64,000 nt of DNA from Ilyomonas limi (GCF_005233845.1 NZ_SZQL01000016.1:62001-126000); one strand, 5' to 3'. Positions 34,816 to 45,134 are shown, counted from the first letter of the stretch. A program made the numbers and translations. The notes: a model not told the origin generated them from the sequence alone.

Positions 34816-36885
34816 TTATTCTGTTATTACTATCTTTTCTTTTTTCATTGCAATGCGGTAGAGCATCATTGCCATGATTATAAAAAATACCACACCTAAT
34901 AGCTGATATAATTCGGGGCTTAACGCCTTTTCCAAACCACTTTCGGCATTCAGCTTCTCCAGTTGCGCGGCAATGTTTTCGCTGCCGGCAGTAAGCAGCG
35001 CAACCGCTACACCGGCTAATGAGCCGCCCGCCACCAGACCGGTTGCAAACAAATTGCCTTTGCCTAAATCATCTTCTTCCGGTTGTTCGCCTTTGCTCCT
35101 CTTTCGCCAATCAACTATGCCACGCACAGCACCACCGGCAAATATGGGCAAGGTAGTACTCAATGGCAGATAAGCACCCACTGCAAAACCGAGTGAATTA
35201 ACACCGCACAACTCCATTACCACCGCAAGCGCCACGCCTACAAATACAAACTGCCAATCCAGATTGAAAGACAAAATGCCCTTTATCAAAGTAGCCATGA
35301 GCGTAGCCTGCGGACCGGGAAATTTATCGGTGCCAATGGCATGGGTAAAGCCTTGCTTTATCATATCCGATGTAGGCGTATCCAGTACTTTTATGGTAAA
35401 TCCAATGACAATAGAAGAGACTATGGCGCCAATAAAAAGTGCTATCTGCTGAAAACGCGGTGTGGCGCCAACAATATATCCCGTTTTTAAGTCTTGCGAA
35501 GTAGCACCTGCATTAGCCGCCGCAATACATATCATACCGCCCACCACCAGCACCATTGGTTCGTACGTTTTGCCGCTCCAGCCAATACCTATAAATACCA
35601 GGCACGTTGCCATTACGGTGGCAATGGTCATACCACTGATGGGGTTGTTGCTCGAACCAATAATGCCCACAATTCGGGATGAAACAGTTACGAAAAAAGC
35701 ACCGAATACTACAACCAACACACCCAGCAATAATTTACTCAATACACTATCGCCGGGAATCATGGGAATGAAAGCCATGAGCAATATCAGAGCAAGACTA
35801 CCTATCAGCACTACACTTAAACTTAAGTCTTTATCGGTGCGCGCTACGGTATTGGTAGTTACTTTATCTTTCAATGAACCGATACTTTCTTTAAAAGAAG
35901 AAATAATGGTAGGAATGGTTTTTAACAACGTGATAAAACCACCTGCAGCAACAGCACCGGCACCTACCTGCCGTATGTACGCGCGGTACATTGCATCGGC
36001 TGTATCGGCAAACTGGTGCGTGACAGGGTTCCAGTTACCCGGTCCGCCGGGCATAGTTACACTGCTTAAATATCCCAGCTTTACCAGTTGCGCTGCAATC
36101 ATGGTTTGGTCTTGTATTAGCGTAGCCAGCAAAGGATTAAACACCAGCCATGATAACACGCCTCCAGCTACCAGCGCACCCGAAATACGCGGGCCAATAA
36201 TGTAACCTACACCGAGGTATTCAGGTGTTATCTCTCCACTAATTTTAGCTGCCGGAAAGTATTTATTGGTAAGTTTAGTAGTGAACTCCGGCACTTCGGC
36301 AACCACATGAACAATCCTCTGTAAAAAAGCATATACCAGTGCCACGCTTACCCCCCAGAATGCTGTTTTTGCAATATCGCCGCCCTTTTCTCCTGCTTTC
36401 AGCACCGATGCACAGGCGGTACCTTCAGGGTAAGGCAAGGTATCGTGTTCTTTTACAATGAGTGACCGACGCAGTGGTATCATCATCAGCGTGCCTAAAA
36501 GTCCGCCAAAAATGGCTAAGATTAATATCGTGAGATAATTGAAAAATTGCTCGCCTACGCTTTGATCATTTACTACTGAAAGGAATAAAAAACCGGGCAG
36601 GGTAAAAGCAACGCCCGAAGCAATGCTCTCACTGGCAGAACCGGTTGTTTGAATGATATTATTTTCCAGAATCGTTGTTTTTAGCAGCTTTCTGCCGATG
36701 GTAATGGCAATCACTGCAATAGGTATAGATGCACTTACGGTAAGTCCGGCTTTTAATGCTAAATATACATTGGCAGCACCAAACAAGCAACCCATAATAC
36801 AACCCATCACAATGGCTTTAAGCGTAAACTCTTTCATGTGTACATCGGCTGGTACAAAGGGCTTAAACGTTTTCTTTTCCTGCAT
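34816..36885 (-). CDS. OPT-family oligopeptide transporter
   Basis: A 689-residue polytopic membrane protein with about 15 hydrophobic segments. It starts with KPFVPADVHMKEFTLKAIVMGCIMGCLFGAANVYLALKAGLTVSASIPIAVIAI, the classic prokaryotic OPT start, and contains the repeated glycine-rich FxxGxxxG blocks (YPEGTACASVLKAGE; YLGVGYIIGPRISGALVAGGVLSW; GVNSLGFAVGAYLPLSTTLPIFAGGAVRG). Members move oligopeptides or metal chelates by proton symport. The M19 dipeptidase gene lies 110 bases downstream on the same strand, which supports a peptide-uptake role; metal-chelate transport cannot be excluded. Confidence 0.9.
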   Translation of the reverse strand: MQEKKTFKPFVPADVHMKEFTLKAIVMGCIMGCLFGAANVYLALKAGLTVSASIPIAVIAITIGRKLLKTTILENNIIQTTGSASESIASGVAFTLPGFLFLSVVNDQSVGEQFFNYLTILILAIFGGLLGTLMMIPLRRSLIVKEHDTLPYPEGTACASVLKAGEKGGDIAKTAFWGVSVALVYAFLQRIVHVVAEVPEFTTKLTNKYFPAAKISGEITPEYLGVGYIIGPRISGALVAGGVLSWLVFNPLLATLIQDQTMIAAQLVKLGYLSSVTMPGGPGNWNPVTHQFADTADAMYRAYIRQVGAGAVAAGGFITLLKTIPTIISSFKESIGSLKDKVTTNTVARTDKDLSLSVVLIGSLALILLMAFIPMIPGDSVLSKLLLGVLVVVFGAFFVTVSSRIVGIIGSSNNPISGMTIATVMATCLVFIGIGWSGKTYEPMVLVVGGMICIAAANAGATSQDLKTGYIVGATPRFQQIALFIGAIVSSIVIGFTIKVLDTPTSDMIKQGFTHAIGTDKFPGPQATLMATLIKGILSFNLDWQFVFVGVALAVVMELCGVNSLGFAVGAYLPLSTTLPIFAGGAVRGIVDWRKRSKGEQPEEDDLGKGNLFATGLVAGGSLAGVAVALLTAGSENIAAQLEKLNAESGLEKALSPELYQLLGVVFFIIMAMMLYRIAMKKEKIVITE

Positions 36886-37190
36886 TTGATGGTTAGTTTT
36901 ATGGAGTTTAAAAGTAATAGTTATTGGTTGATTGCATATTGCAGCTATAAGATTTTATATTTTGTGGTAGCAGTAAACGGATAGGTTTGTTGTAAGATAC
37001 ATCCATTAAACAGCGCAAGCATACTATATAACTATAAATAGTAAATGAGGGTTGTAAGGATAGGTAAATATCCGATTAGCAGGAGAAGTGCTCTTTTCAA
37101 TAGTAATAGTTTAATAGCTTTAATGCATTAGCAAGCGGTACTTTGAAACAAGTCTTCCGCAAAATAAATACTTTATTTCATTCAACTTCT
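36886..37190. other. Intergenic region, nothing recognised
   Basis: About 305 AT-rich bases between the OPT transporter start and the phosphodiesterase stop. No hairpin, repeat or protein-like ORF is evident. Confidence 0.45.
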
Positions 37191-38267
37191 TCAATGCCCA
37201 ACGGATAATTCAATTGGCTCGGCAACAGGGTGCCCGGTGGTAAAGTTTGTACCCAGCAGCGCTGCAATGGTATTAGCAATTTGCTCCTGATAAATTTGCT
37301 GCTTCATTTTTATTTCACCTGCCGGTTTAATATCCGGACCCAGCAAAGCCAGCCAGATATCTGCAGAGCCTCTCAATAAAAAATTATGACTTTTCCAGTG
37401 TTTCACCTTCTTACCTCTACCATGATCTGTGGTTATAAGCAACGAGGTTTTATCTTTATAATTGGGATTCGATTGAATAAAATACCAAAGCTGCGCAATC
37501 ATCCTGTCAATATTGTTCAACGATTGAAGATATTGGTCATACTCGCCTCTGTGAGCACACTCGTCAGGATCACCAAAAGAAATGTAAACAACCTTGGGAA
37601 GATGTTGCGCTACATACTCTTTCGCCGCTACAAAGGTAAGCGCATCATAACGGGTGGCATTGGTATCAACAATCACCTCCTCCTGCAGTTTGTTCAATAA
37701 CTGTACACGGGCATTGGCTGTATCGGGCAAAGGCGTGTAGCCACTATACACCGGCAATTCGTTTCGTTGTGTACCTAATATCTTTGGAAAGATACTCCAT
37801 GAGGTAAAAGCAACTACTTTATCGTTGTAAGCTGGTTGATTATTTAAAAATTCAAGGATATTAGTGTTTTTGTTTTCAACAGGTTTATTAGAATGAATTC
37901 CTGCGGGATAGCCAGTCAGAATTTCGTTGTAACCAGGATAAGAAAACCGATGATTATTGGCAACATTTACTTTATTGCGATACTTTCTATTGCCATACAA
38001 CTGTCCGCGCTGCGCTATTATACTCCAGAAAAAAGGCATTAGTTTTTTTCTCCTTTCCGCTACCGATTTATCCCAAAACATCTGCTTTGCCAGCGAGGTA
38101 TCCTTTGTAAAACGGGTGTTATTGATCAAAGTAGCATCAGCGCCCGAAAAAATTTCCTGCCAGCGAACACCATCCAGCGTTATGATAAATATATTTTCTG
38201 ATTGGGTAGATTGCGCTGGTGCAAAAAGTAACTGCATTAACAATAACAAGGTTAAACACCATTTCAT
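37191..38267 (-). CDS. Secreted alkaline phosphatase superfamily protein (phosphodiesterase/sulfatase-like)
   Basis: A 358-residue metallo-hydrolase of the alkaline phosphatase fold. Signal peptide MKWCLTLLLLMQLLFAPAQ. The first metal-binding Asp is in FIITLDGVRWQEIF; the nucleophile position is in the block NHRFSYPGYNEILTGYP; the other metal ligands are in SFGDPDECAHRGEYDQY and ITTDHGRGKKVKHW. This is the order seen in nucleotide pyrophosphatase/phosphodiesterase relatives. The protein acts outside the cytoplasm. The substrate is not clear from the sequence. It is a single-gene unit. Confidence 0.82.
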   Translation of the reverse strand: MKWCLTLLLLMQLLFAPAQSTQSENIFIITLDGVRWQEIFSGADATLINNTRFTKDTSLAKQMFWDKSVAERRKKLMPFFWSIIAQRGQLYGNRKYRNKVNVANNHRFSYPGYNEILTGYPAGIHSNKPVENKNTNILEFLNNQPAYNDKVVAFTSWSIFPKILGTQRNELPVYSGYTPLPDTANARVQLLNKLQEEVIVDTNATRYDALTFVAAKEYVAQHLPKVVYISFGDPDECAHRGEYDQYLQSLNNIDRMIAQLWYFIQSNPNYKDKTSLLITTDHGRGKKVKHWKSHNFLLRGSADIWLALLGPDIKPAGEIKMKQQIYQEQIANTIAALLGTNFTTGHPVAEPIELSVGH

Positions 38268-38522
38268 ACGTTAGGTTTTGCAAAGTTTTATCTTACCTGT
38301 AAACCCAATGAGAAGCAATCATTAAGTTTACATTAATAGGTGGGGAAGACTTTTGAACAAGTATGCATCGTACAGTTGAATGACTGTTGAAGTGCATGCC
38401 GCTTTGTATAACATTATTATACAATAAAACTGCCAACGTGCTTATAAATGTTAGTTCAGCCTGCTTTGAATGAAAGAATAATAGCAGATTGTAAGACTAT
38501 TTATTATATAATTAACCTTTTA

Positions 38523-39014
38523 TTAATTCAACTCACTCAACAAACTATCTATATCCAGCGCTTTGGTGTACATATTCAAAGAACCATCTTCGTGGTAAGG
38601 CCACTCTTCTTTTGGCCGGTCCCAATACAATTCTACACCATTGTTATCCGGATCATTTAAATAAATAGCTTCTGAAACACCGTGGTCGCTTGCGCCGGTA
38701 AGCGGATATTGTGCAGCGATTAAGCGATTTAAGATGGAAGCTAAATTTTTCCTTGTTGGATACAATATTGCTGTATGATATAAGCCTGCACTATGTGCTG
38801 GTGCCGGAGGAGCACCTTTACTTAACCATGTATTCAAACCAATGTGATGGTGATAACCACCAGCAGAAAGAAAAGCTGCCTGCCTGCCGTACATAGTTGT
38901 TACTTCAAAGCCCAGCAGGTCGCGGTAAAATTGTAGCGACCGCTCCAGGTCGGATACCTTTAAGTGCACATGTCCTATATGTGTTTGTGCAGGTATGATG
39001 TATTTTTCTTCCAT
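38523..39014 (-). CDS. VOC-family (glyoxalase/dioxygenase fold) protein
   Basis: A 163-residue single-metal VOC protein made of two beta-alpha-beta-beta-beta modules. The start IGHVHLKVSDLERSLQFYRDLLGFEV carries the first metal His (H16 region), the middle GGYHHHIGLNTWLSKGAPP the second, and DPDNNGVELYWDRP the conserved Glu. This resembles the catechol-2,3-dioxygenase-like subgroup, but the family is broad, so the reaction is not assigned. It is monocistronic with a good Bacteroidota promoter (39057-39085). Confidence 0.85.
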   Translation of the reverse strand: MEEKYIIPAQTHIGHVHLKVSDLERSLQFYRDLLGFEVTTMYGRQAAFLSAGGYHHHIGLNTWLSKGAPPAPAHSAGLYHTAILYPTRKNLASILNRLIAAQYPLTGASDHGVSEAIYLNDPDNNGVELYWDRPKEEWPYHEDGSLNMYTKALDIDSLLSELN

Positions 39015-39573
39015 GTGTTGTAATCTTTATTAATAAGACAAAAATGCTGTTCTCTTCAAAGATAGGTTATATCAAAAGTTATCAATAGCCTTATGATTGA
39101 AGCATAACAATAGAAATTATCCTTTATGCACATCATTCCTAACAATCAACTATCACATTTCAACTTATACATTAGTTTATATAAGAAGCAATGCTGCATT
39201 TAGTTGTATTTTGCATCGCTTTTGCATACTGTATAAAAGCAGTACAAATGTTCGGAAGTTTTTAGTAAGCCAAACCATCTGCTCCAATACTAAAATCCAT
39301 CTTAGAGTAAGTGGCGGGAAGACGTGGACGTATGCGCGGAGCGATCGGGTTGTCCCTGAACCCACAAAGTGGTTCATGGAGGCAAAAGAAGATAATAGTT
39401 CCCGAAATAACCAAGCGAAGCGTTCTGATGAATACCATTGAAAAAACATCAATACATTCATACTTTTTGGTTACTTTTTTATCAAGAAAAAAGTGACAAA
39501 TAAGAACTATTATACTGAAATCATCCTATGAACACTTGTTACTTAACAGCATCGTTATTCTAAAACTCATTTT
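39015..39573. other. Divergent intergenic region with an odd GC-rich patch
   Basis: About 560 bases between the VOC gene and the malic enzyme. It holds the VOC promoter. Bases 39310-39440 are clearly more GC-rich than the surroundings and are followed by a sequence coding HSYFLVTFLSRKK; no gene is supported. Confidence 0.5.
39057..39085 (-). promoter_or_regulatory. Promoter of the VOC gene (-33 TTG, -7 TATCTTTG)
   Basis: On the minus strand TTG (39083-39085) is separated by 18 bases from TATCTTTG (39057-39064), a full match to the Bacteroidota housekeeping promoter TTG-N17-23-TAnnTTTG. The leader to the ATG at 39014 is about 40 bases. Confidence 0.6.
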
Positions 39574-41922
39574 ATGTCTCAACCGCTTCAAAAAGAACAG
39601 GCGCTGGAGTACCACTCCAAAGGTCGCCCCGGCAAAATAGAAGTTGTATCTACCAAAGAAGCCAAAACGCAGCGCGATTTATCACTTGCTTACAGCCCTG
39701 GTGTTGCCGAGCCTTGCAAAGAAATTTTTAGTGATAAAGAATGTGCGTATAAATACACTGCCAAAGGCAATCTGGTAGCCGTCATCAGCAATGGTACGGC
39801 GGTGCTTGGCTTGGGCAATATTGGTCCCGAGGCCAGTAAGCCGGTGATGGAAGGTAAAGGCGTGTTGTTTAAAATCTTTGCCGATATTGATGTGTTTGAT
39901 ATTGAAATAAACGAAACCGATCCCGAAAAATTTGTCCAGATTGTAAAAGCATTAGAGCCCACTTTTGGTGGCATCAACCTAGAAGACATTAAAGCGCCGG
40001 AATGTTTTTATATCGAACGTGAATTGCGCGAACAGCTTTCCATACCCGTCATGCACGACGATCAGCATGGCACCGCTATCATTAGCAGTGCGGCGTTGCT
40101 GAATGCACTGGAACTGCAGGATAAAAAAATAGAAGAAGTACGCTTTGCAGTAAATGGTGCGGGTGCTGCAGCTATGGCTTGTGTGCAGTTGTATGTATCA
40201 TTAGGTGCGCAATACAAGAATTTTATTTTATTTGATAAAGATGGCGTACTGCACCAGGAACGAACTGATCTGGACGACATCAAACGGAAATTTGCCGTAA
40301 ACAGGGCAGATTGGACGCTGACAGAAGCTATACAAGGTGCGGATATTTTTGTGGGTTTAAGTGTAGGCAATGTAGTAACGCCCGATATGATTAACAGCAT
40401 GGCGCCCAAACCCATTGTGTTTGCCATGGCAAATCCCGACCCGGAAATTACGTACGAAGCCGCTACTTCAGCCCGCCGTGATATTATTATGGCTACCGGC
40501 CGCAGCGATTACCCCAACCAGGTAAATAATGTGCTTGGCTTTCCGTATATCTTTCGCGGCGCGCTGGATGTAAGAGCTAAATGCATCAACGAAGAAATGA
40601 AACTGGCAGCCGTAAAAGCGTTGGCACAATTGGCAAAAACAGCAGTACCCGATATTGTAAATTTGGCTTACAACCAGCGTAATATGGCTTTTGGCCCCGA
40701 TTATATTATACCCAAACCACTTGATCCGCGCTTGTTGATAACTGTTGCACCCGCAGTGGCAAAAGCCGCCATAGAAAGCAACGTAGCCCGGCAGCCGATT
40801 ACCGATTGGGAAACGTATGCCATTGAACTTAATAAACGGCTGGGCCTGGATAATCAAATTATTCGTGTAGTGGGCAGCAAGGCACGCCGCAACCCGCAAC
40901 GGATTGTTTTTGCAGAGGCGGACAATCAAAAGATACTAAAAGCAGCCAGCATTGTATACGAAGAAGGGGTAGCTTATCCTATATTGCTTGGAAATAAACA
41001 AGCCATTAATGAAATAGCAACGGCTAATAAAATAGACATTTCCGAAATGCCTATTATTGACCCACACAGCCCCGAAACAGACGAGCAGAAGGAACGGTAT
41101 GCGACGGTCTTTTTTAGTAAACGGCAGCGTAAAGGCTTCAACTTGTACGAAAGCAAAAAGATAATGAATGACCGCAACTATTTTGGGTGTATGATGGTGG
41201 AAATGGGCGATGCCGATGCGTTGATTTCGGGATTAACCCGTAATTATACCGAAGCCATCCGCCCGGCTTTGCAAATTATTGGTACAGAAGAAGGCGTAAA
41301 GAAAATAGCCGGCATGTATCTCTTGCTTACCAAGCGTGGACCACTTTTTCTGGCAGATACTACGGTCAACTTCAATCCTACTGCCGAAGAACTGGCGGAT
41401 ATTGCTTTGCTGGTAGCCAAAGAAGTACGCAATTTCAATTTAACACCACGCATTGCCATGCTGAGCTACAGCAACTTTGGCAGCAACAATTCGCCCGAAG
41501 CAAAGCTGGTAGCAGAAGCTACGCGTATTTTAAAACAACACAATCCATCATTGATAGTAGATGGCGAAATGCAAGCCTGGCTACCGTTTAACAACGAGGT
41601 GCTGCGCGATAATTATCCGTTCAGCGATCTGGTGGATGAAGAAGTGAATACACTTATTTTTCCAAATCTCGCTGCCGGAAACGTGGCATACAATTTACTA
41701 AAAGAGGTGGGCGGCGCCGATGCTATCGGTCCTATCTTATTGGGCATCAAGCGGCCGGTGCATGTGTTGCAATTAGGCAGTTCAGTGCGCAGTATCATTA
41801 ATATGGCTAATATTGCAGTGGTGGATGCACAACAACGATCGCGCAACAATGTGGATGAAATAGTAGCGCAGTTGCCCTGGTGGAATAAACTAAAAAAGAA
41901 TAAACGAAAAGTAATACAATAA
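39574..41922 (+). CDS. maeB: NADP-dependent malic enzyme with C-terminal phosphotransacetylase domain
   Basis: A 782-residue MaeB-type fusion. Residues about 15-430 are the malic enzyme part, which decarboxylates malate to pyruvate: [68 protein letters not shown] and the Rossmann motif [15 protein letters not shown]. Residues about 440-780 are a phosphotransacetylase-like domain ([36 protein letters not shown]), which in this family is thought to be regulatory and to sense acetyl-CoA. The stop codon overlaps the start of the following MlaE gene (TAATG), so translation is coupled. Works with mqo in C4/C3 carbon metabolism. Confidence 0.94.
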   Translation: MSQPLQKEQALEYHSKGRPGKIEVVSTKEAKTQRDLSLAYSPGVAEPCKEIFSDKECAYKYTAKGNLVAVISNGTAVLGLGNIGPEASKPVMEGKGVLFKIFADIDVFDIEINETDPEKFVQIVKALEPTFGGINLEDIKAPECFYIERELREQLSIPVMHDDQHGTAIISSAALLNALELQDKKIEEVRFAVNGAGAAAMACVQLYVSLGAQYKNFILFDKDGVLHQERTDLDDIKRKFAVNRADWTLTEAIQGADIFVGLSVGNVVTPDMINSMAPKPIVFAMANPDPEITYEAATSARRDIIMATGRSDYPNQVNNVLGFPYIFRGALDVRAKCINEEMKLAAVKALAQLAKTAVPDIVNLAYNQRNMAFGPDYIIPKPLDPRLLITVAPAVAKAAIESNVARQPITDWETYAIELNKRLGLDNQIIRVVGSKARRNPQRIVFAEADNQKILKAASIVYEEGVAYPILLGNKQAINEIATANKIDISEMPIIDPHSPETDEQKERYATVFFSKRQRKGFNLYESKKIMNDRNYFGCMMVEMGDADALISGLTRNYTEAIRPALQIIGTEEGVKKIAGMYLLLTKRGPLFLADTTVNFNPTAEELADIALLVAKEVRNFNLTPRIAMLSYSNFGSNNSPEAKLVAEATRILKQHNPSLIVDGEMQAWLPFNNEVLRDNYPFSDLVDEEVNTLIFPNLAAGNVAYNLLKEVGGADAIGPILLGIKRPVHVLQLGSSVRSIINMANIAVVDAQQRSRNNVDEIVAQLPWWNKLKKNKRKVIQ

Positions 41923-42662
41923 TGGCTTCTCTTCTTACCCATACCGGCAGGTACTTGCTTACACTCAAAGCAATGTTTCATAAGCCGGAAAATGCCAAAA
42001 TGTACTGGCGCGAGTTTATGCACCAATGTGCCGAAATAGGGATTGGCTCACTGCCGATTGTGGTAATTATTTCGGTGTTTTTGGGAGCAGTGACTACGGT
42101 GCAAACGGCTTACCAATTGGTATCGCCGTTAATACCCAAAGCAACTATTGGTATGATTGCGCGGGATACCATTATGCTGGAACTGTCGCCTACCGTGGTG
42201 TGCATTGTGCTGGCCGGTGTGGTAGGCAGCAAAATAGCCAGCGAACTGGGCAATATGCGGGTAAGCGAGCAGATTGACGCGCTTAAAATTATGGGCATCA
42301 GCGCCGAAAGTTACCTGATACTACCTAAGATTCTGGCGTCGTTGTTAGTTATTCCCATGCTCATTTCCATATCGCTGTTTCTTGCTATTTTAGGCGGACG
42401 TATTGCTGCCAGTGCCGCCAACATTCTTTCGGTAGATGTATTTGATGCTGGTTTAAAACAATCTTTTGTTCCATTCAATTTAACTTTTGCGCTGATTAAG
42501 GCATATACATTTGCCTTTATTATTTCCAGCATTTCAGCTTATTATGGCTTTAATGTAAAAGGCGGTGCGCTGGAGATTGGACGCGCCAGCACCAAATCGG
42601 TAGTAGTAAGCTGTATTTTGATATTGATGGCCGATTATATGCTGGCAGCGCTGCTCTTGTAA
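41922..42662 (+). CDS. mlaE: MlaE-family ABC transporter permease
   Basis: A 246-residue inner-membrane permease of lipid/organic-solvent-tolerance ABC systems. Motifs: QCAEIGIGSLPIVVIISVFLGAVTTVQTAYQL, ARDTIMLELSPTVVCIVLAGVVGSKIASELGNMRVSEQIDALKIMGISAESYLILPKILA (the conserved EQIDAL cytoplasmic motif), and GFNVKGGALEIGRASTKSVV near the end; five hydrophobic segments. It moves phospholipids between membranes together with an MlaF ATPase and an MlaD MCE protein. The start overlaps the maeB stop by one base. The partner ATPase and MCE genes are absent here: the next gene is a tRNA. Confidence 0.9.
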   Translation: MASLLTHTGRYLLTLKAMFHKPENAKMYWREFMHQCAEIGIGSLPIVVIISVFLGAVTTVQTAYQLVSPLIPKATIGMIARDTIMLELSPTVVCIVLAGVVGSKIASELGNMRVSEQIDALKIMGISAESYLILPKILASLLVIPMLISISLFLAILGGRIAASAANILSVDVFDAGLKQSFVPFNLTFALIKAYTFAFIISSISAYYGFNVKGGALEIGRASTKSVVVSCILILMADYMLAALLL

Positions 42663-42800
42663 TGTTTTTACTCGTATCACTGATGAAAAGAAAGCGCAGC
42701 ATTTTTACAGATCTTTGTGAGAATAAATATTACTGCTGGAGACGATATTCTTTTGGATGATTATAGTTACACCCTTATTTTTGCAGCCCACTAAACCGAT

Positions 42801-42871
42801 TGCCCGATAGTATAAGGGTAGTACAACAGATTTTGGTTCTGTATGTCTTGGTTCGAATCCAGGTCGGGCAA
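42801..42871 (+). tRNA. tRNA-Gln (anticodon TTG)
   Basis: A 71-base cloverleaf. Acceptor stem TGCCCGA/TCGGGCA, D arm GTATAAGGGTAGTAC, anticodon stem ACAGA/TCTGT with loop TTTTGGT giving anticodon TTG, T arm CTTGG-TTCGAAT-CCAGG and discriminator A. CCA is not encoded. A strong terminator follows at once, so it is a single-tRNA unit. Confidence 0.96.
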
Positions 42872-42874
42872 CAA

Positions 42875-42903
42875 AAAAGAGCATAGAAATATGCTCTTTT
42901 TTA
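42875..42903 (+). terminator. Terminator of tRNA-Gln
   Basis: Perfect 11-bp stem AAAAGAGCATA/TATGCTCTTTT with a GAAA tetraloop and a continuing T run, beginning four bases after the tRNA. Confidence 0.85.
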
Positions 42904-43150
42904 TTTCTGATATCCATACAATTTTTAGCTTTATTCGCCGGCTTCTATATACTGCTGTTCACAAGATTTCTTTACTTTTTATTGGTTTTACATTTTATAA
43001 TTTCAGCGTGATAGTAACAGCTTTCGATTATAGAATCGAACTAAGCATACATACTCAATATTATTCCGAATTATCATTTCAACCAAAACAAATCAAAACC
43101 TTTTGCCAAATGAATTTCCTTAGCAAGGCCTCCTCTTAATTAATTCTCTC

Positions 43151-44752
43151 CTACTCTATTTTCATAATTACCGCTTCTGCACCACCAAGTGCCAGTGTGT
43201 TGGTAAATGTCAGTCCTTCCAGTTCGGGAGTAGTTGCCAATACCACTCTGCCTGTAAAGGGAAAATTTTTGGGCGTAAAATAACATGGAGCATTGCTAAG
43301 GTTAAGCACCATCAGGTATTTGGAAGCACCATTATCCTGGCGAATGTAGGCCAGCGCATGTTGGTCGGCATACACGGGTATGTAAGCACCTGTCATGAGT
43401 GCAGGTTCCTTTTGCCGCAGTTCTATCAAGCGCTTATACAGGCATAGCATTGAATAGCGGTCTTCTTTTTCGATGGTTACATTCCGGCGACGGTAACTAC
43501 GGTGCAGGCGCAGCCAGGGCTTGCCCGTAGTAAAGCCTGCATGCTCGCTGCTGTCCCACTGCATGGGCGTGCGTGCAGGATCGCGGCTCAGGTTTTTATC
43601 GGGCATATTCAATCCCTGCGGGTCCTGCACTTCCTCAAACGGAATAGCTACGTCCTGCATGGCTATTTCATCGCCGTAATAAACCGTAGGTGTGCCGCGT
43701 AGTGTAAGCAGTAACATAGCTGCTACTCTTGCCTGCTGCAAGCCCACGCGGCTGGTGATGCGCGGCTGGTCGTGATTACCCAGCACCCAGTTGGGCCAGC
43801 TATTCGCCGGCAAAGCACCCTCGTATTCATCAATAGCAGCAGCAATCTGACGTGCATCCCAGGGCAGCGATAGCAATTGAAAATTAAATGGCAGGTGCGC
43901 ACCGGTGTTGTTTACTCCGTAGTATCCAATAAGCCTGTGCACAGGCAGGTACACTTCACCAATCATCATACGCTCCTTATATTCATCCAGTACCCCGCGC
44001 ATTTTGCGGACTATGTCGTGTACTTCGGGCTGGTCGGTACTGTACACATGCAATAGTTGCTCATAAGTAGCCATATGCGGCTGATAATCTACATTTACGG
44101 GCTCGTCACGCAGTCTGGCATCTTTTATCATGTGCCACATTACATCTACCCTGAAACCATCTACCCCTTTATCCAGCCAAAAACGCATGACGTTGAACAT
44201 GGCTTCCTGCACTTCGGGATTGCGCCAGTTGAGATCGGGTTGTTCTTTTAAAAAAGCATGATAATAATACTGCCCTGTTTTTTCGTCCCACTCCCATGCA
44301 CTGCCACCAAATACGCTCAGCCAGTTATTAGGCGGCGTACCGTCTTCTTTAGCATCGCGCCATATATACCAGTCACGTTTGGGGTTGTTTCTGGAAGATC
44401 GTGATTCCAAAAACCACGGATGCTGATTGGAGGTATGGTTGGGTACTAAATCAAGAATGAGTTTCATACCTCTGTTATGTACTTCTTTCAGCAGTTCATC
44501 AAAGTCCTCCATCGTACCAAAAAGCGTGTGGATGCCTTCATAATCTGAAATATCGTAGCCAAAATCTGCCATGGGCGACGGATAAATAGGCGACAGCCAC
44601 ACTGCCGTAATACCCAGCCATTGCAGATAATCTAAACGTTTAATGATGCCCTTTAAGTCGCCTACGCCATCGCCATTGCTATCCTGAAAAGAACGCGGAT
44701 AAATCTGATAAATGATGCCTGTTTGCCACCAGAGGTATTGTTGATCATTCAT
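43151..44752 (-). CDS. GH13 alpha-glucosidase (oligo-1,6-glucosidase-like)
   Basis: A 533-residue cytoplasmic GH13 enzyme with no signal peptide. It starts WWQTGIIYQIYPRSFQDSNGDGVGDLKGI, the motif of alpha-glucosidases and oligo-1,6-glucosidases. Catalytic regions: nucleophile Asp in GVDGFRVDVMWH (about residue 205), acid Glu in MMIGEVYLPV (about 270), and the transition-state Asp in WVLGNHDQPR (about 335). DLVPNHTSNQHPWF is conserved region I. It cleaves short alpha-glucans to glucose. It lies downstream of treZ on the same strand with a 380-base gap that includes a REP-like repeat, so co-transcription is uncertain. Confidence 0.9.
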   Translation of the reverse strand: MNDQQYLWWQTGIIYQIYPRSFQDSNGDGVGDLKGIIKRLDYLQWLGITAVWLSPIYPSPMADFGYDISDYEGIHTLFGTMEDFDELLKEVHNRGMKLILDLVPNHTSNQHPWFLESRSSRNNPKRDWYIWRDAKEDGTPPNNWLSVFGGSAWEWDEKTGQYYYHAFLKEQPDLNWRNPEVQEAMFNVMRFWLDKGVDGFRVDVMWHMIKDARLRDEPVNVDYQPHMATYEQLLHVYSTDQPEVHDIVRKMRGVLDEYKERMMIGEVYLPVHRLIGYYGVNNTGAHLPFNFQLLSLPWDARQIAAAIDEYEGALPANSWPNWVLGNHDQPRITSRVGLQQARVAAMLLLTLRGTPTVYYGDEIAMQDVAIPFEEVQDPQGLNMPDKNLSRDPARTPMQWDSSEHAGFTTGKPWLRLHRSYRRRNVTIEKEDRYSMLCLYKRLIELRQKEPALMTGAYIPVYADQHALAYIRQDNGASKYLMVLNLSNAPCYFTPKNFPFTGRVVLATTPELEGLTFTNTLALGGAEAVIMKIE

Positions 44753-45134
44753 AAGTATGCTGCCCGTTTTGTGGTTAAAATTGTTTGCTGCGCAAAAGTG
44801 TTGCCAGTATAAGTAAAGGTTGATTGTAAAAGCAAGGAGCAGGTAGTTACATCCGCATTAATAGTGGCAGGATTTTTAAGCATAAGAGTTTTAAACATGC
44901 ATTTTATATTTGAGAGTAAAGCAACATCGTCACTGCGACTGCGAGGAACGAAGCAGGAAGCAGTCAGTGCTCAACCTTACATCAATATAGAAGGCTTAAT
45001 AGAAGGCTTAGTTTGATTGTACTACCATCCACAGATTGCTTCACTCCGTTCGCAATGACGTAGCGTAAGATTGCACTTCAGCAGCTTTCAAACACCTATG
45101 GTTCTAAATCCTGTCCATATTCCATAATGGAAAA
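44753..45134. other. Intergenic region with REP-like inverted repeat
   Basis: About 380 bases between treZ and the glucosidase gene. The central part is a degenerate inverted repeat (44928-45060); the flanks show nothing else. Confidence 0.5.
44928..45060. repeat. REP-like degenerate inverted repeat
   Basis: Left arm begins CGTCACTGCGACTGCGAGGA (44928) and the right arm ends CTCCGTTCGCAATGACG (45060). The reverse complement of the right arm (CGTCATTGCGAACGGAGTGA) resembles the left arm with several mismatches. The phrase with ATTGCTTCACTCCGTTCGCAATGACG is a familiar dispersed intergenic repeat in Bacteroidota. Confidence 0.5.

Noticed and set aside
35462-36205. 247-codon open frame antisense to the OPT transporter
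   Set aside because: It mirrors a long, unmistakable membrane-protein gene on the other strand; its translation is low-complexity and matches no family.
39177-39461. 94-codon minus-strand ORF in the VOC-maeB gap
   Set aside because: No protein-like features; it spans the composition anomaly and probably exists by chance.
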